From Phycisphaerales bacterium (lineage in GTDB: Bacteria; Planctomycetota; Phycisphaerae; Phycisphaerales; UBA1924): a stretch of 18,931 nucleotides of DNA. A model generated the notes under the pieces. The model did no database searches and was not told the DNA's origin. It saw nothing but the letters and a program-made list of their open reading frames with translations. Shown here piece after piece: positions 10,861 to 17,405 of this stretch. Each line of letters starts with the position of its first letter. Position 1 is the first letter of the stretch. Location: assembly GCA_007124345.1 (NCBI GenBank), contig SLFH01000285.1:1-18931 (forward strand), in the 5' to 3' direction. A program made the position numbers and the translations under genes.

Positions 10861-11739
10861 TCAGCCCATCTCGTCGACGACCATGCGGAGATCCGCCCAG
10901 ACCTTGGCCCGGTTCTCGGTGGTGTACTGGCGGAGCAGGAAGGCGGGGTGGTAGGTCGGCATCACGCGGACCTTGTGCCCGACTCCGCCCAGGGGCGAGA
11001 TGACTGCCGCCAGGTTCGGGGGCAGGGCCTCGGGAACGGCGAACTCGTGCCAACGGCCGCGGAGGCGGCCCATCGCCTCGGTGCTGTCCAAGAGCAGCCT
11101 GGTCGAGGGGAGGCCCAGCGTCACGATGAACTCCGGACGGATCGCTCCGATCTGAGCGTACAGGTACGGCGCGCACAGACGCGACTCCTCAGTGGTGGGC
11201 GTTGCGTTGTTGGGAGGGCGGGTCTTGAGTACATTGGCGATGTAGACCTCCTCCCGCTTGAGCCCCATCGCCTCGATCATCTTGTCGAGCAGTTGTCCGG
11301 CCCGTCCGACGAAGGGGCGGCCGGTCTTGTCTTCCTCTGCGCCCGGGGCCTCGCCCACGAACATCAGGCGGGCCGAGGCAGAGCCCTCGCCGAAGACGAT
11401 GTTCTGGAACTCCGTCACGAACGACGCGTGGGGCGTGTCGAGCTCGTACAGCTCGCGGATCTGCTGCAGGGCGGCCGCGGGGTCGCCCGAGGCGTCGGCC
11501 CTTCCCGATGCGGTTCGCTTGGCGGTCTTGCTCGGCACGGCTGGGGTCTCCCCGGCGATCACCGGCGGCTCGGGTTCGATTGACGGAGCCGCGCTGATCT
11601 CGCTGGATACGGACAGGCTCGCGGCTGCAACGCCCCGCCCGATGGGGATGAAGTCCACGCCGAAGAGACGCGTGGTGTGCGCATGCTGGCGGAGCACGGC
11701 GGCGAGCTTCGGATCCTGACTCTGCATCTGGCTTTGCAT
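10861..11739 (-). CDS. Family-4-like uracil-DNA glycosylase lacking Fe-S cysteines
   Basis: A 292-aa protein of the uracil-DNA glycosylase superfamily, which cuts uracil from DNA. Residues about 114-292 carry the family pattern: VFGEG (115-119), motif A GEAPGAEED (129-137), GRPFVGRAGQLLDKM (140-154), the region N-V-L-K-T-R-P-P (169-176), and motif B YHPAFLLR (His264). Family 4 enzymes bind a [4Fe-4S] cluster through four Cys: two before VFGEG, one in VKCRPP and one about 15 residues later. Here only the last remains (Cys189); the VKCRPP Cys is Thr173 and the N-terminal pair is gone. It is the only Cys in the protein. The first 95 or so residues are low complexity. I chose the ATG at 11739, or 11727 after a duplicated SD-ATG unit, because longer forms overlap the upstream gene. 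Last gene of its operon. Confidence 0.9.
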   Translation of the reverse strand: MQSQMQSQDPKLAAVLRQHAHTTRLFGVDFIPIGRGVAAASLSVSSEISAAPSIEPEPPVIAGETPAVPSKTAKRTASGRADASGDPAAALQQIRELYELDTPHASFVTEFQNIVFGEGSASARLMFVGEAPGAEEDKTGRPFVGRAGQLLDKMIEAMGLKREEVYIANVLKTRPPNNATPTTEESRLCAPYLYAQIGAIRPEFIVTLGLPSTRLLLDSTEAMGRLRGRWHEFAVPEALPPNLAAVISPLGGVGHKVRVMPTYHPAFLLRQYTTENRAKVWADLRMVVDEMG

Positions 11740-11785
11740 CTGGTCCTGCCTCGGGCCAGACTGTAGCGGACGCGGGCTCTCGGGT

Positions 11786-12988
11786 TCACGATCGGGCGAT
11801 CTCGGCGATCGCTCTGCAGCAGGCGTCGATCTCTTCGGGCGTGGTCTCCGGGCCGGGGCTGATGCGGAGGGCGCCGCCCGGCTCGGCCGTGCCCATCGCG
11901 GCGTGCGCCCAGGGCGCGCAGTGGAGCCCGGCTCTGACGACGATCCCGAACGAAGCGTCGAGCACGCCCGCGAGGTCGGAAGGGTTCCAGCCATCGAGGG
12001 TCATCGAGAGCACGCCGACGGAACGGGCGGGGTCTTGCGGCGAGTAGAGGCGCAGGCCCGGAACAGTCTTCAGCCTCTCGCGGGCACGCGCGATCATCGC
12101 CCGCTCCTGGCCGATCGCACCCGGCGACAACGCTCGGAGGGCTTGGAGGAGGCCGGCCATGGCGGGAAGGTTGCGCGTGCCGGGTTCGAAGCGCTCGGGC
12201 AGACGGGGCGGGAGCTCGTCGTCGCCGCCGACGCCTCCGGTCCCGCCGGCGATGAGCGGCTGGAGCGGCTGGACGTCGTGGTCGGCGCCCGAGTCGAACG
12301 CTCGCGGCCCGGCATAAAGCACGCCGACGCCGGGCGGGCCACGCAGCGCCTTGTGGCTGCCGAAGGCGCACAGATCGATGCACGAAGCCTCGACCTCGAT
12401 GGGCAGGAGCCCGGCGGACTGGGCCGCGTCGGCGAGCAGGAGCGTGGGGAGCCCACGCTCCCGGATCGCTCGCCCGACTTCGGCGACGGGCTGCAGCGTG
12501 CCGAAGGCGTTGGAGGCGCAGGTGAGGACCGCCATGGTCGTGCGCTCATCGATGCGTTCTATGAAACGCTGCGCGTCGATCACGCCCTCGGGGTCGGGGG
12601 GGACGATGTCGAGTTCGATGAGCCCTCGGAGCCGGAGTCTGGCGAGGGGCCGCGCTGCCGCGTTGTGTTCAAGAGCCGACGCAACCACGCGGGGGCGCGG
12701 TCCGGTCCGGCCGGGCGGGACCATGACACCGAGGATTGCGGTGTTGATCGCCTCGGTCGCGCTGGATGCGAGGAGCACGCGCTCGGGCTCGGTTGAACCG
12801 AGCAGCCTCGCGAGTTGGAGGCGGAGGGTCTCGACGATCTCTGCAGCGCGGCTGTGTGCGCCCGACAAGCCCCGTCCGGGGCTAACACCGATCGATCCGA
12901 TGGCGTCTGCGACCGCGTCGGCGACGCCCGGCGCTTTGGGGAACGAGGTCGAGGCGTTGTCGAGATAGATCGTCGGCGTCTGGGGCAT
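11786..12988 (-). CDS. Cysteine desulfurase-like class-V aminotransferase (PLP enzyme)
   Basis: A 400-aa PLP-dependent enzyme of the NifS/SufS-like class-V aminotransferase family, which takes sulfur from cysteine. Visible marks: YLDNASTSFP (8-17), SSATEAIN (75-82), ALEHNA with His108, ADAAQ with Asp187 that holds the pyridine nitrogen, the PLP lysine Lys213 in GSHKALRGPPGVG, and RAGLHCAPWAH with the candidate persulfide Cys357. The C-terminus GGALRISPGPETTPEEID is typical of the subgroup annotated as 'cysteine desulfurase family protein'. The length is normal. It lies between a small one-TM protein gene (24 bases upstream) and the glycosylase gene (46 bases downstream), all on the minus strand. 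No Fe-S scaffold genes (suf, isc) are nearby, so the sulfur acceptor is unclear. Confidence 0.92.
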   Translation of the reverse strand: MPQTPTIYLDNASTSFPKAPGVADAVADAIGSIGVSPGRGLSGAHSRAAEIVETLRLQLARLLGSTEPERVLLASSATEAINTAILGVMVPPGRTGPRPRVVASALEHNAAARPLARLRLRGLIELDIVPPDPEGVIDAQRFIERIDERTTMAVLTCASNAFGTLQPVAEVGRAIRERGLPTLLLADAAQSAGLLPIEVEASCIDLCAFGSHKALRGPPGVGVLYAGPRAFDSGADHDVQPLQPLIAGGTGGVGGDDELPPRLPERFEPGTRNLPAMAGLLQALRALSPGAIGQERAMIARARERLKTVPGLRLYSPQDPARSVGVLSMTLDGWNPSDLAGVLDASFGIVVRAGLHCAPWAHAAMGTAEPGGALRISPGPETTPEEIDACCRAIAEIARS

Positions 12989-13012
12989 AGAGGCGGGGAC
13001 GGGCCCCTTGGG

Positions 13013-13300
13013 TCAATCGCCCTCGGGGTCCTGCTCCGGATCGCGCTCGGGGTCTTGCTGGAGGTCAGCTTCCGGATCGGGCGTGGCCAAGTCCTCGCGG
13101 TCGCGCGGGGCCGAGCCGGTGCCCGCGGGCGGGGTGCCGCGTTCGACGGTCGGGGTGGGGCTGCCGATCAGGTCGGGCAGCACGGCGCCGGCGAGCCCCC
13201 CAACCACGAGACCGATCAGCAGCCCGGGGACGAAGAACTTGATGAAGGGATCTCCACCGGAAGATCCGCTGCTCTGCTGCTGGGGCTTGTCGTCGGCCAT
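13013..13300 (-). CDS. Small single-pass membrane protein with acidic repeat tail
   Basis: A 95-aa protein. A polar, Gln/Ser-rich N-terminus is followed by one Gly-rich membrane helix (about 20-45, KFFVPGLLIGLVVGGLAGAV) and a hydrophilic tail ending in repeated Asp-Pro-Glu units (about 74-95). The start has GGAG 7 bases upstream. It is the first gene of a likely operon with the cysteine desulfurase-like and glycosylase genes. The Gly-zipper-like helix suggests helix packing or oligomerisation. Function is unknown and I recognise no family. Confidence 0.7.
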   Translation of the reverse strand: MADDKPQQQSSGSSGGDPFIKFFVPGLLIGLVVGGLAGAVLPDLIGSPTPTVERGTPPAGTGSAPRDREDLATPDPEADLQQDPERDPEQDPEGD

Positions 13301-13390
13301 GGTTGGGCTCCGGGGTGCGTGCGTGTCGTGTTGAGGTTGAAGCGGATTGTCGGCCTTGGCGGGCTGGGTTGTTCGCCTTGCAACGGATTC

Positions 13391-13591
13391 TTAGCGCAAT
13401 CGGCGCATGCGGTGCGCCCAGCGGGCGTAATCGAGCGCGGCGTGGAGTCGCTCCGCCCGCTTGGGGGGGTGGCTGCCGAAGGCGGTGGTCAGCCGCCAGG
13501 TCCAGTACGGGCCCTTGAGCCTGAAGCGGGTGATGCAGAGGAGGCAGAGCATCCGCCAGCAGCCGCCGAGGGTGTCGAGCAGGTGACCCAT
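13391..13591 (-). CDS. 66-aa basic protein, planctomycete-type orphan
   Basis: A small protein reading from ATG at 13591 to TAA at 13391, 43 bases after the epimerase stop codon and so probably in the same operon. The sequence is compositionally protein-like: an N-terminal helix (LLDTLGGCWRMLCLLCIT), then FRLKGPYWTWRLTTAFG, and a basic C-terminus (YARWAHRMRRLR). The FR-x-G-PYW-x-WR-x-x-TAFG core resembles small proteins I recall from planctomycete genomes, but I cannot name a family. The longer open frame to 13894 overlaps the epimerase and is not the gene. There is no strong ribosome site, so translation may depend on the upstream gene. Confidence 0.65.
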   Translation of the reverse strand: MGHLLDTLGGCWRMLCLLCITRFRLKGPYWTWRLTTAFGSHPPKRAERLHAALDYARWAHRMRRLR

Positions 13592-13634
13592 CGGGGAAAG
13601 CGTAGGTGCAGCGGGCGCGAGGGCTGAGGGGGTC

Positions 13635-14672
13635 TCAGCCGCCGCCCGTGGCGGCGAGGTGGGCGCGGCACCACTCGAGCGTTTCGGCCAGCCCCTGGCG
13701 AAATCCCACGAGAGGCTCGTAGCAGAGCACCTTGCGGGCGAGGGCGATGTCGGCGAGCGAGTCGCGGATGTCGCCGGGGCGTTCGGCGTGGTGTTCGGGC
13801 TCGGCGGCGACGCCCGCCTCGTCGCCCTCGATCGCCAGGGCCGCCATCTGCTCGGCCAGTTCGAGGATGCTCGTGCGCTTGCCCGTGCCGACATTCAGGA
13901 CGAGGCCCGCGAGCGGCTTGTCCTTGGCGCCGGCGAGCAGCGTGGCGAGGACGGCGTTGGTGACGAAGGTGAAGTCTCGGGAGCGCTGCCCGTCGCCGTA
14001 GATGATCGGGCGACGCCCCGTCAGCAGGCGCTTGGCGAAGGCGGGGATGACCGCGGCGTACTCGGACTCGGCGCTCTGGCGGGGCCCGTAGACATTGAAA
14101 TAGCGGAGGCAGACGGTGTCGAGCCCGTACGCCCTCGACCACGCGCCGGCGATGGTCTCGGCCGCGACCTTGCTCGCGGCATAGGGCGACAGGGGGCGGG
14201 GGGTCATGCCCTCGTGCTTTGGGAGTTTTTCTGTATCGCCGTAGGCGCTGCTGGAGGTGGCCAGCACGACGCGCTTGGCCCTCGCGGCGCGTGCGGCTTC
14301 GAGCACCCGGAGCGTGCCGGTCGCGTTGACCGTCCATGTCCGCTGGGGATGGGCGATGGACCGCTGGACGGAGCCAACGGCGGCGAGGTGGAAGACGACC
14401 GAGGCCTCGTCGGCCGCCTCGGCCAAGGCTCGCTCGTCGAGGATCGAGCCGTGGATGAACTTGAGGCGGTCGGGCTCGAACTCCAGGAGCTCGGCGACAT
14501 GGGCGGCGTTGCTGTTGGAAAGGTCGTCGATGACGGCGACGGAGGCCCCCAGGGCGTGGAGGGCGTCGACGAGGTGTCCGCCGATAAAACCGGCCCCGCC
14601 GGTGACGCAGACATGGCGCCCGTCGTAGACGGGGCGGAGGGCTGAAACAGTCTCGGCGGGGAGCTTGATCAC
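13635..14672 (-). CDS. NAD-dependent sugar-nucleotide epimerase/dehydratase (extended SDR)
   Basis: A 345-aa enzyme of the GalE/WbpP-like extended SDR family, which changes the stereochemistry of a UDP-sugar for surface polysaccharide synthesis. NAD-binding TGGAGFIGGHL lies at 24-34, an acidic residue pair DD follows the second strand, the active-site Ser motif is ATSSSAYGD (138-146), and the catalytic pair is Tyr164-x3-Lys168 (SPYAASK). RYFNVYGPRQ (190-199) and RDFTFV (232-237) are typical of UDP-GlcNAc/GlcNAcA 4-epimerase-like members, but the exact substrate cannot be read. I chose GTG at 14672: the longer form begins at a GTG inside a hairpin. No ribosome site is seen. TATCTT lies 9 bases upstream, so the mRNA may be leaderless. 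The 66-aa gene follows. Confidence 0.9.
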   Translation of the reverse strand: MIKLPAETVSALRPVYDGRHVCVTGGAGFIGGHLVDALHALGASVAVIDDLSNSNAAHVAELLEFEPDRLKFIHGSILDERALAEAADEASVVFHLAAVGSVQRSIAHPQRTWTVNATGTLRVLEAARAARAKRVVLATSSSAYGDTEKLPKHEGMTPRPLSPYAASKVAAETIAGAWSRAYGLDTVCLRYFNVYGPRQSAESEYAAVIPAFAKRLLTGRRPIIYGDGQRSRDFTFVTNAVLATLLAGAKDKPLAGLVLNVGTGKRTSILELAEQMAALAIEGDEAGVAAEPEHHAERPGDIRDSLADIALARKVLCYEPLVGFRQGLAETLEWCRAHLAATGGG

Positions 14673-14687
14673 GACGGAAAGAAGATA

Positions 14688-14701
14688 CCACAGATCTGTG
14701 G
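14688..14701. promoter_or_regulatory. Perfect 14-bp palindrome upstream of the epimerase
   Basis: CCACAGATCTGTGG is a perfect palindrome, 15 bases before the epimerase GTG, and it directly abuts the possible -10 element TATCTT on the minus strand. It is a plausible operator for a dimeric repressor, though no regulator gene is nearby. Confidence 0.4.
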
Positions 14702-14726
14702 ATCGGCCTACCGCAATACAACGAGA

Positions 14727-14756
14727 CAGGCACACCCCGAGTTCGGGGTGTGCCTG
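14727..14756 (-). terminator. 14-bp inverted repeat, likely terminator of the protease gene
   Basis: CAGGCACACCCCGA and TCGGGGTGTGCCTG pair perfectly around 2 bases (a 6-base loop in practice). It starts 36 bases after the protease stop codon. On the minus strand it is followed by TCTCGTTGTATT, only a weak T-run. Confidence 0.6.
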
Positions 14757-14792
14757 TGAAGCTGGGCGAGCTGAGCGAAAGTACGGACGGGC

Positions 14793-17120
14793 TCAGCAGC
14801 CGGCGGCGAACAGGGCGAGATAGGCGAAGAAGTCGTCGGCGTCGATGACGCCGTCGGCGTTGATGTCGGCGATCGGGTCTCCGTCGGCGAAGAGCTGGAG
14901 GAAGAGGAAGAAGTCGTCGGCGTCGGCGACGCCGTCGCCGTTGAGGTCGGCGGCGCAGGGGGCGAAGCAGTCGACCGAGGAGATGGTCAGGGCGTCGATC
15001 GCGGCTTCGACAAGGGCCTGGGGGTCGTAGTCGGAGGCGACGAAGCGGAACTGGACGCTGTCAGAGGGCGTGACGAGGTCGTCGAGGCGGAACTCGTGGA
15101 AGATCCAGCCGCCGCTGGTGCCTGCGCCCGCGGGGCCGACGGTCTCGACATTGGTCCAGGTCTGGCCGGCGTCGGTGGTGACATCGACGACGAAGATGTC
15201 GTTGTTGGGGTTGGCGCCGGCGCTGTTGGAGTACCAACGCCAGTAGGAGACGAGGTAGCGGTCGGCGCCGGAGAGGTCGAAGACGGGGCTGAAGAGCGTG
15301 GTCTTGCCGAAGTCGACATCGTTGAAACCGGCGCCCTGGCCCGGCGTGTGCTGGCCGGTGAAGAAGCAGCGGTTGCCGACGGGGCAGGAGTTTGGCATGA
15401 CCTGGTTGGAGCCGACGGTGGTGCCGATGGGCGTGCCCCACTCCCAGATGCCTGTGGTCGCGTCGTCGTCTGGAGCGCCGACGGTCCAGCCGGCGGGGCC
15501 TGCGCCGAAGTCTTCCTCGTAGACGAGCGTGAAGTCGCTGACGGCGGTCGCGGCGAAGCCTGCGCCCGGGATGTTCTGGCGCGGCTCGTTGGCGGTGCCC
15601 CCGTCGCTGGTCTGCACCGAGACGAAGAAGCTCACCTGGGTGTCGCACTCGAGGGCGCTGAAGACGGCGTCGTAGACATTCGGCTCGATCTCCTGCATCG
15701 GGACGGTAATGGGGCCGGAGCCGTCGTTGTAGGTGAGCGTGCCGGTGCCGGGGACGGGCGTGATGTCCGAGCCGATGACCTCGACGCGGAAGGTTGTGCC
15801 GCCGGAGGGGTCGATGATGTCGGGCAGGCCGGCGGGGAACTGGAACTGGACGGAGGGCGCGGGCGTCATGGCCAGGGCGTTGGCGGCGTTGATGCGTCCG
15901 TAGCCGAAGGTGTCGTCGACGCCGGGGGCGCCGAGGTCGTCGGCGCTGAGCTTGATGATCTGCTCGACCTCGTCGGGCGTGAGGTCGGGGTTGTACGACC
16001 AGACGAGGCCGATGAGGCCGGCGACGAGAGGGGCGGAGAAGCTGGTGCCGTTGGGCGAGGCGTAGGTGCTGCCGGTGGTGGTGGTGAAGACCCCGACGCC
16101 GGGTGCGACGAGGTCGACCGAGCGGCCGAAGGCGGAGAAGCTGGCGAGGCGGTCGGCCGAATCTGTGGCGCCGACGACGATGACATCGTCGTTGTCGCGG
16201 TTGCCCCAGTTGAGGTCGGCGCCGTTGTTGCCGGCCGACCAGACGAGCAGGCCGCCGGCGTTCTTGATCACCGTGCCGGTGACGCGGACACTGCTTGCGC
16301 CGACGCCTGAGAAGGAGACATTGGCGACGCGGTCGCCCCCGGTGAGCACGGCCTCGCGAGCGCCGGAGGTCAGCGCGTCGAGGGACGCGGACGAGCCGTT
16401 CTCGCTGACGCGGACGGGGCGGTAGCCGAGGTTCCACCCGACACCGACGACGCCGACGGCGTTGTCGCCGTTTGCTGCGGCGCATCCGACGACGAGCGTG
16501 CCGTGGTTGCCGGTGGGGCCGACCTGCCCGCCCTGGCTCTCCCAGAGGCCCGTGACGGAGTTGAAGCCTTCCCGCCTGTGCAGCATCAGGTCGGGGTGGT
16601 CGGGCTGGATGCCCGTGTCGCAGATGGCGACGGTGACATTCGGCTCGCCGGTGAAGATCTCCCACGCGCCGAAGGAGTTCATCCGGTTGGCGTTGTGGTG
16701 CCACTGCTGGTTGATCAGCGGGTCGTTGGGCGCGACGAGGGTGAAGACGGTCCAGTTGGGCTCGACATACTCGAACGCGCCGGTGGACATCAGCTCGAGG
16801 TGGACGAGGTCCTCGCTGGAGCCGTTGGGGATGGTGATGATGTATTCGTCGGTCTCGGGGTAGTACCGACGCACGCGGTAGCCGTCGAGCGACCCGACCG
16901 CGAGCTCGACGCGTCGCTGCGCGTCGGCGGGGTGCATGCCCTTGGCGAGCAGGTCGGCGAGCTGGAGTGGACGGGCGGTCATCTCGCCGGAGAACTCCAT
17001 CTCGCCCGGGACCTCCACGAATACTGCCGGGGGCTGATTCGCGTCGTCTGCCTTGGCGGTGAGGGTGAACGCGACGCCGGCCGCGAGAAGAATTCCGACG
17101 ATGGCTGCTCTCTGATACAT
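14793..17120 (-). CDS. Secreted subtilisin-like (S8) protease with C-terminal dockerin-type tag
   Basis: A 775-aa exported serine protease. Residues 1-24 form a signal peptide with likely cleavage after AKA. A propeptide-like region reaches about 130. The S8 catalytic domain follows: Asp168 (ICDTG), His206 (GNHGT), oxyanion Asn298 (SAGNNG) and Ser360 (GTSFSAP). After about 420 come a beta-rich region, then a jelly-roll/MAM-like domain (about 530-715, EEDFGAGPAGWTVG). The end has two EF-hand-like dockerin repeats, DLNGDGVADADDFF and DINADGVIDADDFF, and ends ...LALFAAGC. The tag is almost the same as in the neighbour at 17406. I chose ATG at 17120 because AGGAG lies 9 bases before it and the signal peptide begins there; upstream ATGs lack this. 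It probably acts outside the cell or on the envelope. Confidence 0.93.
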   Translation of the reverse strand: MYQRAAIVGILLAAGVAFTLTAKADDANQPPAVFVEVPGEMEFSGEMTARPLQLADLLAKGMHPADAQRRVELAVGSLDGYRVRRYYPETDEYIITIPNGSSEDLVHLELMSTGAFEYVEPNWTVFTLVAPNDPLINQQWHHNANRMNSFGAWEIFTGEPNVTVAICDTGIQPDHPDLMLHRREGFNSVTGLWESQGGQVGPTGNHGTLVVGCAAANGDNAVGVVGVGWNLGYRPVRVSENGSSASLDALTSGAREAVLTGGDRVANVSFSGVGASSVRVTGTVIKNAGGLLVWSAGNNGADLNWGNRDNDDVIVVGATDSADRLASFSAFGRSVDLVAPGVGVFTTTTGSTYASPNGTSFSAPLVAGLIGLVWSYNPDLTPDEVEQIIKLSADDLGAPGVDDTFGYGRINAANALAMTPAPSVQFQFPAGLPDIIDPSGGTTFRVEVIGSDITPVPGTGTLTYNDGSGPITVPMQEIEPNVYDAVFSALECDTQVSFFVSVQTSDGGTANEPRQNIPGAGFAATAVSDFTLVYEEDFGAGPAGWTVGAPDDDATTGIWEWGTPIGTTVGSNQVMPNSCPVGNRCFFTGQHTPGQGAGFNDVDFGKTTLFSPVFDLSGADRYLVSYWRWYSNSAGANPNNDIFVVDVTTDAGQTWTNVETVGPAGAGTSGGWIFHEFRLDDLVTPSDSVQFRFVASDYDPQALVEAAIDALTISSVDCFAPCAADLNGDGVADADDFFLFLQLFADGDPIADINADGVIDADDFFAYLALFAAGC

Positions 17121-17321
17121 GCCGAGGCACTCCTGAATCATGCAGGGCCTTGTGTGAAACCGCATCTTCGAATATCGGCCCCGCGCACCCCACACCCGGG
17201 ACGGGGACAGCTTACAGCACGATCCGGCCCGCCGCGAGCCCGGGGAATCCCGAAAGGTCCGCGAAGGCGGGGCGTGTGGGGCTTTACGCGTATCCGAGCC
17301 CCCCGGGCGCAGTTCCGGGAC
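17121..17321 (-). promoter_or_regulatory. Upstream region of the protease gene
   Basis: About 200 bases between the terminator of the repeat-protein gene and the protease start hold no gene. They should contain the protease promoter, but I see no convincing -35/-10 pair; GATATT near 17172 is the only AT-rich candidate. AGGAG lies 9 bases before the start codon. Confidence 0.3.
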
Positions 17322-17355
17322 AAAAAACAAAGGCGGGCGCCGTTCGACGCCCGCC
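17322..17355 (-). terminator. Rho-independent terminator of the repeat-protein gene
   Basis: On the minus strand the stem GGCGGGCG/CGCCCGCC (8-base loop) is followed by TTTGTTTTTTG. It lies 50 bases after the stop codon of the large repeat protein and isolates the protease gene. Confidence 0.88.
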
Positions 17356-17405
17356 CGAGAAATCATCGCAAGCCCCGGGGAACTCCCGAGCAGAACACTG
17401 ACTTG

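Noticed and set aside
10861..11739. Linking the ACGT shortage to the altered glycosylase
   Set aside because: The glycosylase superfamily removes uracil; deaminated 5-methylcytosine gives thymine. There is no direct evidence for the link.
11740..11994. Longer N-terminus for the glycosylase
   Set aside because: It overlaps the 3' end of the desulfurase-like gene and reads as Arg/Pro/Ser-rich out-of-frame sequence.
14673..14735. Longer N-terminus for the epimerase starting at GTG 14735
   Set aside because: This GTG is inside the 14-bp inverted repeat, and the added residues have no family match. The SDR fold begins after the 14672 start.
17121..17366. Longer N-terminus for the protease
   Set aside because: The signal peptide begins at 17120 with a good AGGAG site in front. 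The extension reaches past the upstream terminator and is not signal-like.
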